Origin: DASUNP01 sp035249305
Lineage (GTDB): Bacteria > Acidobacteriota > Blastocatellia > UBA7656
Direction of reading: 5' to 3'
DNA length: 64,000 bases
Assembly: GCA_035249305.1 (NCBI GenBank)
Contig: DATFGQ010000112.1
Span: 24,297 to 88,296, forward strand
Shown here: positions 33,894 through 43,073 of the stretch, one piece after another
How the letters are laid out: each line of letters opens with the position of its first letter
Numbering within the stretch: position 1 is the first letter of the stretch
Position numbers and translations under genes: made by a program
Notes under the pieces: generated by a model
Databases searched by the model: none
What the model was told of the DNA's origin: nothing
Seen by the model: only the letters and a program-made list of their open reading frames with translations

Positions 33894-36800
33894 TTAGAAG
33901 ATGAGCCGTGCGCCGATCTGAAGCGCGCGCGGCCCGCCGGTCCCGAAAGCCTGCCCCACCCTCAGCGTCGGCCTTCCGAAGTTGAAGTTCGTAGGCGCGG
34001 GCGGGGTCAGCACGAACGAGTTCGAGGCGGTGTTGAAGACGAACGTGCCTTGATCCAGGCGCGTGCTGTAGCCGCCCAGGTTCGAGATGTTGAAGACGTT
34101 GAAGACTTCGATCAACCCCTCGATGGCCGTCGACTCGCCGAACTTGACCTTCTTCGAGAGGCGGATGTCGTGGGATTGGAAGTTGTCGCCGAAATCGAAG
34201 TCCGACGGCAGAACGAGCGGGCGCAGCCCGCAAGACCTTGTGGCAGTGTTGCAGGTCGGCCGCACGATCCGCTCATTATAATCGGTGACGAGCGCGAACA
34301 GCTCATCCTTGCTCGTGGTGCGACCCAGCTCGTTTATCTCAAGGCCGGGCAGCGTGTCGCCGAACGTGCCGTCGCCGTTTAAGTCGACCGTGGTCGGTAT
34401 GCGCGCGTTGAACGGCGTGCGGCTCGCGTAGACGGCTATGAGCGACGCCTGGAAGTCCCACGGCAGGTCGACGACGCCGCTGAAGGTGAACCGGTGGCGC
34501 GCGTCTGCGTCTAGCGGGCCGGGGTTGCCGAACCAGTCTTCCTGGTTCTCGTTGATGAAGTAGCCCCTGAGGCTCGACAGCGCGTAGGAGGCCGTGAACT
34601 GGTAGCGGTTCGAGAAGCGCTTGTCGAGTTTCACGAGCGCGGCCTTGTACGTGTTGCGGTCTATGCTCTGGAAGACGCGTATCGCGCCGTTCGAGCATAT
34701 GGCCGACGGGTCTGTGCGCTGCGCGGCCGTGCACCGCGGGATGACAGGGCCGCCGCGGGCCGCGCTCCGGCGGTCAAAGTTCAGGTCTATCGCGTTATCG
34801 AACCCGCTCGTCACATGCACGCGTTTGCGGAGAACGAAGTCGACCGATAGCGCCATGTTCTTTGGCAGTTGGTGCTGGAAGCCCAGCGTGAACTGCTCCG
34901 TGTAGGGCGATTCCAGGTTCGGGTCGAGCAGCGTGGCCGGGAGGTCCGCCGCCTTGATGAACTCTATGCTCGTGAATCCCGCGGCGGCCCCCTGGTCGAG
35001 TAACCCCTGGAGCTGCGGGACCTGAGCCGCGAGCGAGTCGAGCAGGTTCTGACCCGTGAACTTGGTCGGTATGGTCCCGAGGTTTAACGCCGCGGCGTTG
35101 TTCAAGAAGTTGAGGTTCGCGCCCAGCGGCGGGTTGACCACGTTAAAGAGCGCGCTGAGCGGCGCGAGCGCCCCGCCCAGGTTGAGCTGCGGGAACTGGA
35201 CAGGGTTGCGGAAGAAGGCCGTCGGGATAGAGAGGCGGCCGTTGCCGGCAGGACCCGTCAGCGGTCGCTCAAGCAGTCGTGTGACGAACAGGACCGTGTC
35301 GTAATAGATCCCGGCCCCGCCGCGTATGACGGTCTTGCCGCCGCCGCGCGGGTCCCAGGTGAAGCCGAGCGAAGGCGCGATGTTGTTCTTGTCCTTCGGC
35401 GGATTGCCTATGTCGCCGACGAGCGCGCGCAGCAGCTCGGGCTTGTCGAGGTCGTGGTTGAGCAGGTTGGTCTCGTACTGATAGGAGGCCCCGAACAGGA
35501 AGCTGAAGTTCTGCGTGACCTGCCACTGGTCCTGTGCGTAGGTGCGATAACGGTTCGACTGGCGAGCCGTCTCGGTCCTGAACGGCGGCGGCTGCGAGGG
35601 GTCGCCCACCCCTGCCACGCCCGCGATCAGCGGGAGCTGAAGGATGTCCTGCAAGGTCGGCTGGATCAGGGACCCGGGCAGGAGGCTGGCCGGCACGGGG
35701 ATCGTTATCCCGGCTATTATCTGCTGCTTCAAGGCCGCCGGGATAGGCAGCGCGTTGATCTGGCTAGAGAGTGCGAAGTTGGTCGCCAGCACGTCGCGCG
35801 GGTCGTGCAGCACGATCAGCGCGGGGTTGAAGAAGTCCCACTTGCCCTTTCCATAGTTGTGCTCCCACTCGCCGCCGAAGCGTATGCGGTGCGCGCCCTT
35901 CTGCCAGTTCACGTCGCCGCGCGTCTGGTAGCGGTCGAGTATGCGCGCCTGCGGCGCGTTCGTCTCGTTGCCGACCGTGAAGTTGCTGTTGTTGACCTGC
36001 ACCTGCACGCCGCGCGCGCCTATGCAGACGGGGTCTGCGCTCGGGCAGTCGTCTTCGCCCGGTATGTCGCTGACGTTGTTGATGCGCTGGTAGTTGAACC
36101 TCACGTCCGTGACGAAGTTCTGCTTGAGTATGCTGGTCAGCCCGACCTGCGCGTTGTTGTCTTTGTTACGGTTGTCGCGCCAGTTCGACGGCAGCCGGTT
36201 GTTGCCGTTGGGCGCGAAGGCATCGTTGTCGTCGCGGCTGAAGCGGCCGAACAGCGAGTGCTTGTCCGTGAGCTTGAAGTCGCCGCGCACGTTGGCGAGA
36301 TAGCCGTCGTAAGGGCTGGTGAAGGTGGTGTTGAGCGTCCTGAACGCGTCTGCGCCCGTGTGGACTATCGAGATGGCCGCGTCCTGGTTGAGGAACTCCA
36401 GGTTGCCGAAAAACCATGCGCGGTCCTTCTTGATCGGGCCGCCGATCGAGCCCCCGAACTGGGAGCGCTGGAACTCGGGGTCGCCGAACCCGCTGCGGAA
36501 AAATCCAGGGGCCGCCGCGATCTGGTCGTCGCGCCAGAAGATGAACGCGCTGCCGTGCAGGTCGTTGGTCCCCGTGCGCGAGACTATGTTGACCGCGCCC
36601 ACGGACGTTACGCCCGTCGACAGGTCGAACTGGAAGGTCGATATCTGGAACTCCTGTATGGTGTCGGTCGAGAAGTTCTGCGCCGCCCCGCCCGTCACGG
36701 GGTCGAGTATCGAGCCGCCGTCTACGGTCAGTCGCGTCAGCGCCGACGACGCGCCGCCTATCGAGACGTTGAAGAGGTTGTTGGCGTTGCCGACGTTGCC

Positions 36801-37310
36801 GACCGACACGCCGACGCCGGGCTCAAGCAGCGCAAGCTGCAAGAAGTTGCGTCCGTTCAGCGGGAGCGCGTCGATCTTCTGCCGAGTGATCACGCCGTCT
36901 ATTTTATAGTTCGTCTTATCGATGACCGGCGCCTCGCTCACGACATCGACGACCTCGCTGGCCGCGCCGACGCGCAGGGTCGCGTCGCCCGTGCTGGTGT
37001 TGCCGACCTGCACCAGGACGTTGAGAAGCTGCGTCGAGAAGCCCTGAGCTTCGATCTTCACTTCGTATTCGCCTGGCAAGAGCGCGCTCACCAGATAGAT
37101 GCCATCACCGCCGGTGCTGGCCTTTCTCACATCGCCGGTCGCCTTGTTTGTGACCGTGATGTTGGCGTTCTGAATCACAGCGCCCTGCTGGTCGGCGACG
37201 ACGCCGCGGATCGCGCCGACAGGGTTTTGCGCCAGAACAGGGAGGGTCATTCTTGCCATTAGCGTCAGCGCGGTGACCGCCAGCAGCAAGGCTTTAAACT
37301 TATAACGCAT
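33894..37310 (-). CDS. TonB-dependent receptor, Oar-like, with carboxypeptidase-regulatory N-terminus
   Basis: Start MRYKFKALLLAVTALTLMAR is supported by AAAGGAGAAGAAGGT; a longer frame to 37433 adds 41 residues with no leader. The mature 1138-residue protein begins with a carboxypeptidase-regulatory domain (AIRGVVADQQGAVIQNANITV). The plug follows (VVSEAPVIDKTN, LPLNGRNFLQLALLEPGVG, LTVDGGSILDPVTGG, GAVNIVSRTGTNDLHGSAF), then a long barrel ending RALQIGARLIF. It is an outer-membrane importer whose substrate cannot be read from sequence. It precedes the amidohydrolase and CocE genes on the same strand, so uptake followed by hydrolysis of a common substrate is conceivable. Confidence 0.94.
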   Translation of the reverse strand: MRYKFKALLLAVTALTLMARMTLPVLAQNPVGAIRGVVADQQGAVIQNANITVTNKATGDVRKASTGGDGIYLVSALLPGEYEVKIEAQGFSTQLLNVLVQVGNTSTGDATLRVGAASEVVDVVSEAPVIDKTNYKIDGVITRQKIDALPLNGRNFLQLALLEPGVGVSVGNVGNANNLFNVSIGGASSALTRLTVDGGSILDPVTGGAAQNFSTDTIQEFQISTFQFDLSTGVTSVGAVNIVSRTGTNDLHGSAFIFWRDDQIAAAPGFFRSGFGDPEFQRSQFGGSIGGPIKKDRAWFFGNLEFLNQDAAISIVHTGADAFRTLNTTFTSPYDGYLANVRGDFKLTDKHSLFGRFSRDDNDAFAPNGNNRLPSNWRDNRNKDNNAQVGLTSILKQNFVTDVRFNYQRINNVSDIPGEDDCPSADPVCIGARGVQVQVNNSNFTVGNETNAPQARILDRYQTRGDVNWQKGAHRIRFGGEWEHNYGKGKWDFFNPALIVLHDPRDVLATNFALSSQINALPIPAALKQQIIAGITIPVPASLLPGSLIQPTLQDILQLPLIAGVAGVGDPSQPPPFRTETARQSNRYRTYAQDQWQVTQNFSFLFGASYQYETNLLNHDLDKPELLRALVGDIGNPPKDKNNIAPSLGFTWDPRGGGKTVIRGGAGIYYDTVLFVTRLLERPLTGPAGNGRLSIPTAFFRNPVQFPQLNLGGALAPLSALFNVVNPPLGANLNFLNNAAALNLGTIPTKFTGQNLLDSLAAQVPQLQGLLDQGAAAGFTSIEFIKAADLPATLLDPNLESPYTEQFTLGFQHQLPKNMALSVDFVLRKRVHVTSGFDNAIDLNFDRRSAARGGPVIPRCTAAQRTDPSAICSNGAIRVFQSIDRNTYKAALVKLDKRFSNRYQFTASYALSSLRGYFINENQEDWFGNPGPLDADARHRFTFSGVVDLPWDFQASLIAVYASRTPFNARIPTTVDLNGDGTFGDTLPGLEINELGRTTSKDELFALVTDYNERIVRPTCNTATRSCGLRPLVLPSDFDFGDNFQSHDIRLSKKVKFGESTAIEGLIEVFNVFNISNLGGYSTRLDQGTFVFNTASNSFVLTPPAPTNFNFGRPTLRVGQAFGTGGPRALQIGARLIF

Positions 37311-37843
37311 ACCTTCTTCTCCTTTCGACTCTTGTGAGCGGGTAGGTTTGCCTCGCATTGATCGGACCTGACTCATAAGCCTCCTCAGCATCCCTTGTCG
37401 CGATTGACCCATCCGGGAGACGCTCTTCGCCAATCGCTTAGAATCAGCCGGTGATATAAGGCCGGATACAGCTACCTTTCAGGGGCGCGAGCTGAAAACA
37501 ACAAGCAATCCGTTTAATATAATTACACAGAGAAATTGAGAGCCTATGAACGGCATATCATTATTTTTTTCCTGCACGATTGTCAAGCGGTTTTTGACTC
37601 CCGCCCTACCGGGCGGTCAGCCGAGATCCGAGACCATCGGGCCGTTGATTAAGCTTGCCTTGCACCTGTCCCGGTTGTAGAATCTGCGGGCATAAAGCGC
37701 AATTCATCTTTGTTTACGAACCGCACGGTCAAATGCGCGTTAAATCAGTATCGGCGATGGCGCTGCCGGTGCTGACACTTACAAGGATTGATCGGCTTAA
37801 CAGCGGCGAGCGTTCCTTCAACGCTACATCTGAGAGGATCGTC
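37311..37843. other. Divergent intergenic region between TonB receptor and carboxypeptidase-regulatory operon
   Basis: No gene is visible in this 530-base interval. A minus-strand TTGACA (37586-37581) followed at 17 bases by a poor TAATGA could serve the receptor. The stretch 37500-37575 is conspicuously AT-rich. The plus-strand promoter is listed separately. Frames that extend the flanking genes into this region lack leaders or ribosome binding sites. Confidence 0.5.
37655..37683 (+). promoter_or_regulatory. Sigma70-like promoter of the carboxypeptidase-regulatory operon
   Basis: TTGCCT (37655-37660), a 17-base spacer and TAGAAT (37678-37683). The expected start near 37690 leaves about 150 bases before the first ATG at 37844. 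Confidence 0.5.
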
Positions 37844-39529
37844 ATGCGTACACGCGTGCGAGCAATAGTTCCACTCACCACGATCTTTCTGATCGCGATC
37901 GCAGCGGCGGCGCAGTCCGGGGCCAGAGACTCGAAAGGCGAAAGAGAGCCGACCGCCACCATAACGGGGCGCGTCATGCTCAAAGGCGAGGCCGCCGCCG
38001 GAGTGATAGTCACGCTCTTGCCTGCCGAACCCGTTATGCAGCGAGGGCTCTCGGCCAGGACCACGGCCGACAAAGAGGGCCGCTATCGCTTCACTGCCGT
38101 CGCGGCCGGCCGCTACACCGTCTCGCCGCTCGTCCCAGGGCTCGTCGTGCCGCAGGAGCCGAACTCCTACTACGTGGGCAAGCTCGTCACTGTCTCGGAA
38201 GGCGAAGAGGTCGACGGCGTAGATTTTGCGCTCACGCGCGGAGGCGTCATAACGGGGCGTGTCACGGACGACAAGGGGCGGCCCGCCATCGAGCAGTACC
38301 TCTCCCTGCTCCGCGTGGACGAGCGCGGGCAGAAGACCGGCGATCAGATGTCAAACTTTTTCGACTTCCACACGGACGACCGCGGCGTCTACAGAGTCTA
38401 TGGGCTCCCCGAGGGGCGCTACCTCGTGAGCGTCGGCGAGTCGCGCGACGAGGACTCGGTCAGGATAGGCGCGGTCGGAGGCTACTACGAAAGGACTTTT
38501 CACCCTAACACCACCGAACAGTCCAGAGCCACGATAGTCGAAGTCAAAGAGGGGATGGAGGCTACAGGAATAGACATCGTGCTCGCCTCGGCGTCGAAGT
38601 CTTACACGGCCACGGGACGCATAGTCGACGCCGAAACGGGCAAGCCCGCTCCCAACCTCCAGATCGCTCACGGATCGTTGACGAGAGACAACCGGGTCGG
38701 GTCCTGGGGCATGGCGGGCAACCGTAGCAACGCCGCGGGCGAGTTCCGCATAGAAGGGCTCACGCCCGGCCGCTACGCCGCGTTCGTCGTCGCCGAGCCG
38801 GAGGCCGACAGCTACAGCGAGCCCGCGCAGTTTGAAATAGAGAATGAAGACGTGAAGGGGGTCGAGATCAAGGTCCGCCGCGGGTCGTCTATCAGCGGCA
38901 TCGCGGTCGTCGAAGGCGCGGCCGACCCGGACGTCACGGCGCGGCTCTCCTCGCTGCAACTCTTCGCGACGGGCGTAGGAAGCGCGGGGCTGGTCGCGCC
39001 CCGCATGGCTACGACCAGGATAGGCGCGGACGGGAGCTTTCGCGTAACGGGGCTGGGGCCTGGCAAGATAACACTGTGGCTAACCGGCATGCCGAATGAG
39101 AGAAAGGGCTTTTCAGTCCTCCGCACCGAGCGCGATGGCCGCGAGCAGCGCGACGGCATAGAGGTCGAAGCCGGGGAGCAGATAACAAACGTGAGGCTCG
39201 TGCTTGCCTACGGCACCTCGGTCATCCGCGGGATGGTGAAGATCGAAGGCGGCGAGCTGGCCTCCAACCTTATGATGAGAGTTCACGCGCTCCGCCCTGG
39301 GGAGAAAGCGTACTCAGGGACGCCCGTGTTTGTCGACGCGCGCCGCCGCTTCGCGATCGAAGGTCTGAGCGCGGGAGACTACGACGTGGAGCTTTTAATC
39401 TTCCCCGCCAACCGCACAGACCCGCCGCCGAAGATACAGCCGGTTAAACAGCGCGTGACCGTGCCCGCGAGCGGGACCGTAGAGATAACGCTCACCGTCA
39501 ACCTGGCCGCGCGCGATAAAGACAACTGA
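37844..39529 (+). CDS. Secreted multidomain carboxypeptidase-regulatory-like protein, type A
   Basis: This 561-residue protein has leader MRTRVRAIVPLTTIFLIAIA. It is a string of carboxypeptidase-regulatory-like beta domains with the cycle TGRV...G...V.L...TDxxGxYRxxGLxxGRY. Clear units start at ATITGRVMLKGEAAAG, GVITGRVTDDKGRP and YTATGRIVDAETGKPAP. TDDRGVYRVYGLPEGRYLVSVG and YERTFHPNTTEQSRATIVEV are also in the other type A paralogues. No catalytic domain or membrane anchor is visible, so it is probably an extracellular or periplasmic binding or structural protein. First of five tandem paralogues; AGAGGATC precedes the ATG, and the earlier frame to 37655 overlaps the promoter. Confidence 0.88.
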   Translation: MRTRVRAIVPLTTIFLIAIAAAAQSGARDSKGEREPTATITGRVMLKGEAAAGVIVTLLPAEPVMQRGLSARTTADKEGRYRFTAVAAGRYTVSPLVPGLVVPQEPNSYYVGKLVTVSEGEEVDGVDFALTRGGVITGRVTDDKGRPAIEQYLSLLRVDERGQKTGDQMSNFFDFHTDDRGVYRVYGLPEGRYLVSVGESRDEDSVRIGAVGGYYERTFHPNTTEQSRATIVEVKEGMEATGIDIVLASASKSYTATGRIVDAETGKPAPNLQIAHGSLTRDNRVGSWGMAGNRSNAAGEFRIEGLTPGRYAAFVVAEPEADSYSEPAQFEIENEDVKGVEIKVRRGSSISGIAVVEGAADPDVTARLSSLQLFATGVGSAGLVAPRMATTRIGADGSFRVTGLGPGKITLWLTGMPNERKGFSVLRTERDGREQRDGIEVEAGEQITNVRLVLAYGTSVIRGMVKIEGGELASNLMMRVHALRPGEKAYSGTPVFVDARRRFAIEGLSAGDYDVELLIFPANRTDPPPKIQPVKQRVTVPASGTVEITLTVNLAARDKDN

Positions 39530-39533
39530 AGAT

Positions 39534-39608
39534 CAGTGCTGAGTCCTGAGTGCTGAGTGCTGAGTGAAAGAATAATACTCAGGACTCAGGACTCAGGACT
39601 CAGCACTG
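39534..39608. repeat. Long heptamer-repeat hairpin between two paralogues
   Basis: The left arm 39534-39565 and right arm 39577-39608 each hold four to five CTGAGTS-type heptamers. They pair over 32 bases with two mismatches around an 11-base loop. It begins 4 bases past a stop codon and ends 13 bases before the next ATG, so it could attenuate or stabilise the operon transcript. Confidence 0.85.
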
Positions 39609-39621
39609 AGAAGGTGATGAG

Positions 39622-41280
39622 ATGAAACATGTTTTACGCTCGGTAACGTTCATTGCTCTGGTCGTCTTCAGCGCCGGCGCGGCCACTCAATCGGAGCAAC
39701 AGTCGGGATCGATCAAAGGCCGCATCACGGTCGATGGCAAAGCTCAGCCGGGCGTCCTGGTCTCGCTGTTCAGGGCCGACGATCTCGCTTACGAACGCCG
39801 CTCGGTCGCCACTGCGATGACGGACGCCGAAGGCGCTTATCGCTTTCAGCGGGTCGCGGCGGGCCGTTATTCGGTCTCTACTTTTTCGCCCCTCTTCGTC
39901 AACACGCAGATCGATCACAACGGGCAGAACGGCAGGCTCGTCGCGCTCGACGCGGGCGAAGCCATAGAAGATATAAACTTCTCGCTCGTGCGCGGCGGCG
40001 TAGTCACGGGCCGCGTCATCGACACCGAAGGCAACCCCGTCATCGCTCAAGCGGTGATCTTGATCAGGACGGGCGACGACAGGTTCGCTTATGCGTTCCG
40101 CCCGCCGGACCCGCAGATCATGATGACCGACGACAGGGGGGTTTACCGCATCTACGGAGTCCTCCCCGGCAACTACGTGGTGAGGGTCGGCCACCCACCT
40201 CAAATGAACAGGAGCGCGCCGAGCGGCGGAAGATACTCAAGCTACTTGCTGACGTTCCACCCGGATGTCACAGAGCAATCAAAAGCCACCGTAGTAGAGG
40301 TTACGCCTGGGGGCGAGGCTACAGGGATAGACATAAGGGTCGGCCGCGTTGAAAAGACGTATGTCGCCACGGGCCGCATAGTCGAGGCCGAGACAGGCAG
40401 GCCGGTCGCTAACGCGTTCTTCGGGATGGGGCTGGGAGAGAACCCGAGGCCGACCATGGGCGGCTACCGCGTGAACGAGAAGGGCGAGTTCCGAATCGAG
40501 CTTGCCATACCCGGCCGCGTCACGATCTTTCCAACAACCAGCGGCGAGGATAACCTTAAGGGCGAGCCTTTCTCTTTCGACCTGACGACCGAGCGCGTCA
40601 CGGGGCTTGAGGTCAAGCTTCATCGCGCGCAGACCATAAGCGGCTCGATCGTAGCCGAAGGGTCGAACAAACAGCCGATCTTCTCATCGGTGACGCTCTC
40701 CGTGCGCTACGCGGCCCCGGAGCTTGCTCGCGCGGTCTTTCTGAGGGGTAAGGTCGGAGAAGACGGGAGCTTTAAGATAGGCGGGGCGGTCGCCGGCAAG
40801 GTCTTCTTTTATCTTGATGCGCCCGATTCAACCCGGCCAAAGCCCTGGCTCATCCGCGTCGAGCGCAACGGGGCGGACCACAGCGACGGGCTTGAGGTCG
40901 CCGAAGGCGAGAACATTTCCGACCTCCGCCTGGTCGTAGCTTACGGCAAGGGCATAGTGCGCGGGCAGGTGAAGATCGAAGGTCGCGCGCCTGAAGAGGC
41001 GAGCCTGTTTACCGATTACAGCGTCTTTGTAGGCTTCCGCCACACGAAGGCGGCGAGATTCTACGCGGCCGCACAGATAGACGCGCGCGGCCGGTTCGTC
41101 ATGGAGGGGCTGCCCGATGGCGAGTACGAGATGACGATCAGCCCGGCGCGCTCTGTGCCTACGGACGAGGCGGGCCGCGAGCTTATGTCGCGCCTCCGCA
41201 CCGTCAGGCAGACGGTGACGGTTGCCGACGGCGCGGAATCGACGGTCACGCTCCTGCTCGACCTGAGCGAGAAGAAATGA
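39622..41280 (+). CDS. Secreted multidomain carboxypeptidase-regulatory-like protein, type A
   Basis: This 552-residue protein has leader MKHVLRSVTFIALVVFSAGA. Domain starts are SIKGRITVDGKAQPG, GVVTGRVIDTEGNP and YVATGRIVEAETGRP. The type A block TDDRGVYRIYGVLPGNYVVRVG, then TFHPDVTEQSKATVVEV and GGEATGIDI, aligns with the genes at 37844 and 43074. A late motif GIVRGQVKIEGRAPEE repeats as IRGMVKIEGG and LRGQVKIEGG in its paralogues. AAGGTGATGAG precedes the ATG. Like the others it has no enzyme domain. Second in the operon; 30 bases to the next gene. Confidence 0.88.
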   Translation: MKHVLRSVTFIALVVFSAGAATQSEQQSGSIKGRITVDGKAQPGVLVSLFRADDLAYERRSVATAMTDAEGAYRFQRVAAGRYSVSTFSPLFVNTQIDHNGQNGRLVALDAGEAIEDINFSLVRGGVVTGRVIDTEGNPVIAQAVILIRTGDDRFAYAFRPPDPQIMMTDDRGVYRIYGVLPGNYVVRVGHPPQMNRSAPSGGRYSSYLLTFHPDVTEQSKATVVEVTPGGEATGIDIRVGRVEKTYVATGRIVEAETGRPVANAFFGMGLGENPRPTMGGYRVNEKGEFRIELAIPGRVTIFPTTSGEDNLKGEPFSFDLTTERVTGLEVKLHRAQTISGSIVAEGSNKQPIFSSVTLSVRYAAPELARAVFLRGKVGEDGSFKIGGAVAGKVFFYLDAPDSTRPKPWLIRVERNGADHSDGLEVAEGENISDLRLVVAYGKGIVRGQVKIEGRAPEEASLFTDYSVFVGFRHTKAARFYAAAQIDARGRFVMEGLPDGEYEMTISPARSVPTDEAGRELMSRLRTVRQTVTVADGAESTVTLLLDLSEKK

Positions 41281-41310
41281 TGTCGTCTGAAGTTTAATTG
41301 AGGTAGCGCT

Positions 41311-43059
41311 ATGAAACGTTCTTTAATCTTCATCACGCTAATCATCCTGGCCGTCGCCATAGACTCGGCCGCGCAACAATCGCCGGGCCGCGCGAAGGCG
41401 ATCACGGGCCGCGTGGTAAGCGACTCGGGCCAGCCGGTTGCGAACGCAACGATCTACTTAAACAAGGTAGGAGTCCGCCAGGGGCCGGGCGTCTCTACGT
41501 CGACGGACGAGCAGGGCGGCTTTCGCACGGACGATCTCGACAACGGCGCGTACTGGGTCAACGCGATGGTCCCCGGCTTCGTCTCTACGAACGAGACGGC
41601 CGAGCCGCAGTTCAACAGGCCGGGAGATTCGATCACGTTTCATATGACGAAAGGCGGCGTGATAACCGGGGCCGTCACTACCTCTGTGGGCGAGCCCGTC
41701 GTCGCCGCGCGCGTCCGCGCCATCAAGGTGCGCGAAATCGATGGCCGCCCGCCCCGCAGGGGCGCCAACATTCAGGAACGGGCCACAGACGACCGGGGCA
41801 TCTACCGCCTGTACGGGCTGCAATCCGGCGTCTACGTAGTCGCCGTCACCGGGCGGACTATGTTCGGCTTCGCCGCGCCGAGCCTTTACGAAGGCGACGC
41901 GCCGACCTATTACCCGTCTTCCACGCGCGACGCGGCCGCCGAGGTGACCGTGCGCGCGGGCGACGAGGCGAGCGGCATAGACATACGCTACCGCGGCGAT
42001 CGCGGCCATGCCGTGAGCGGGACCGTCGCGGGGTCGGTCGAAGGCAATCAGCAAATGGCTGGCGTCAGCGTCTGGCTCGCGCATGCGTCGAACGGGGTTA
42101 CGGAAGCGCAGGAGTTCATACCCGTCCGCGGGAACAACCGCTCGTTCGCTTTGTACGGCGTGCCCGACGGCGAGTACGAGATAACCGCCCGGCGCGGGGC
42201 GCAGGCCGATGGCGCGTCCTCCGTCCCCCGCCGCGTTACGGTCAAGGGCGCGGACGTTACAGGGCTTGAGCTAGTGCTCGCGCCAAACAGCTCGATCGCG
42301 GGCAACGTGATTATGGAGCCGCTGAAAGAGAGCGAGCGCAAACCTGAATGCGGCGACAAGCGTCAGGTGATGATAGAAGAGATCGTCGTGACGGCTCGGC
42401 GCGATGACAAGGACAGCAAAGAGAGGGCGCGGCCGTTTTCGCGCTCCGACAGCACGCCGAACAGTAAAGGCGAGTTCGCGATCTTCAATCTCAGGGCCGG
42501 GCTGTTCCGCATCAACACGGGGTTCCCCGGCGAAGGCTGGTACGTGCGATCCATGAATCTGCTGGCGGCGGCCTCGGCGGGCAAACCTAAAGTCGTCGCG
42601 CGCGACGCGGCTCGGCTCGGCCTTCAGTTGAACCAGGGCGAGCGGCTGACGGGGCTTACGATCACCATCGCCGAGGGGGCGGCCTCTATCGCGGGCAAGG
42701 TGCTACCCGCAAAAGAAGGAGAGCGCCTCGCCTCACAGGTCCGCATACACCTCGCGCCGGCCGAGCCCGAGTCGAAGGACGACGCGCTCCGCTACCGCGA
42801 GGTAATGGCCGACGCCGACGGGGACTTTGCGATAGCGAGCCTCGCGCCGGGCCGTTACTTCATCCTTGCCAGGGAGGTCGCCGAGACGAGCGCCGCCGAA
42901 GACGAGCCTCGGCCCGCCGGATGGGACGAGGCTACGAGGGCCGCGATCAGGCGCGAGGCCGAAGCAGTCAATCAAACGATAGAGCTCCAGCCGTGCAAGC
43001 GCGTCGCCGACTACTCGGTGCGCGTAGCGGCGGCAAAACCTGCTGCGAAAAAACAGTAG
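41311..43059 (+). CDS. Secreted multidomain carboxypeptidase-regulatory-like protein, type B
   Basis: This 582-residue protein has leader MKRSLIFITLIILAVAIDSA. It starts like type A (AITGRVVSDSGQPVANATIYL) but then follows a different plan shared only with the gene at 44867: GGVITGAVTTSVGEPVVAAR, YEGDAPTYYPSSTRDAAAEV, a glycine-rich HAVSGTVAG unit, and FALYGVPDGEYEITARR. Two Cys (about 347 in KPECGDK and 562 in LQPCKRV) are matched in the other type B protein and may form a disulphide. The function is unknown; the periodic beta domains suggest an extracytoplasmic scaffold. Confidence 0.87.
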   Translation: MKRSLIFITLIILAVAIDSAAQQSPGRAKAITGRVVSDSGQPVANATIYLNKVGVRQGPGVSTSTDEQGGFRTDDLDNGAYWVNAMVPGFVSTNETAEPQFNRPGDSITFHMTKGGVITGAVTTSVGEPVVAARVRAIKVREIDGRPPRRGANIQERATDDRGIYRLYGLQSGVYVVAVTGRTMFGFAAPSLYEGDAPTYYPSSTRDAAAEVTVRAGDEASGIDIRYRGDRGHAVSGTVAGSVEGNQQMAGVSVWLAHASNGVTEAQEFIPVRGNNRSFALYGVPDGEYEITARRGAQADGASSVPRRVTVKGADVTGLELVLAPNSSIAGNVIMEPLKESERKPECGDKRQVMIEEIVVTARRDDKDSKERARPFSRSDSTPNSKGEFAIFNLRAGLFRINTGFPGEGWYVRSMNLLAAASAGKPKVVARDAARLGLQLNQGERLTGLTITIAEGAASIAGKVLPAKEGERLASQVRIHLAPAEPESKDDALRYREVMADADGDFAIASLAPGRYFILAREVAETSAAEDEPRPAGWDEATRAAIRREAEAVNQTIELQPCKRVADYSVRVAAAKPAAKKQ

Positions 43060-43073
43060 CGAGGAGAAGAAAG

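Noticed and set aside
35454..37262. 602-codon plus-strand frame opposite the second TonB receptor
   Set aside because: It is a mirror of receptor codons with no ribosome binding site, signal peptide or recognisable motif.
39534..39608. Heptamer array considered as a CRISPR or as a recombination site
   Set aside because: Unit length of 7 is far too short for CRISPR, and no recombinase gene is nearby; best described as a repeat hairpin.
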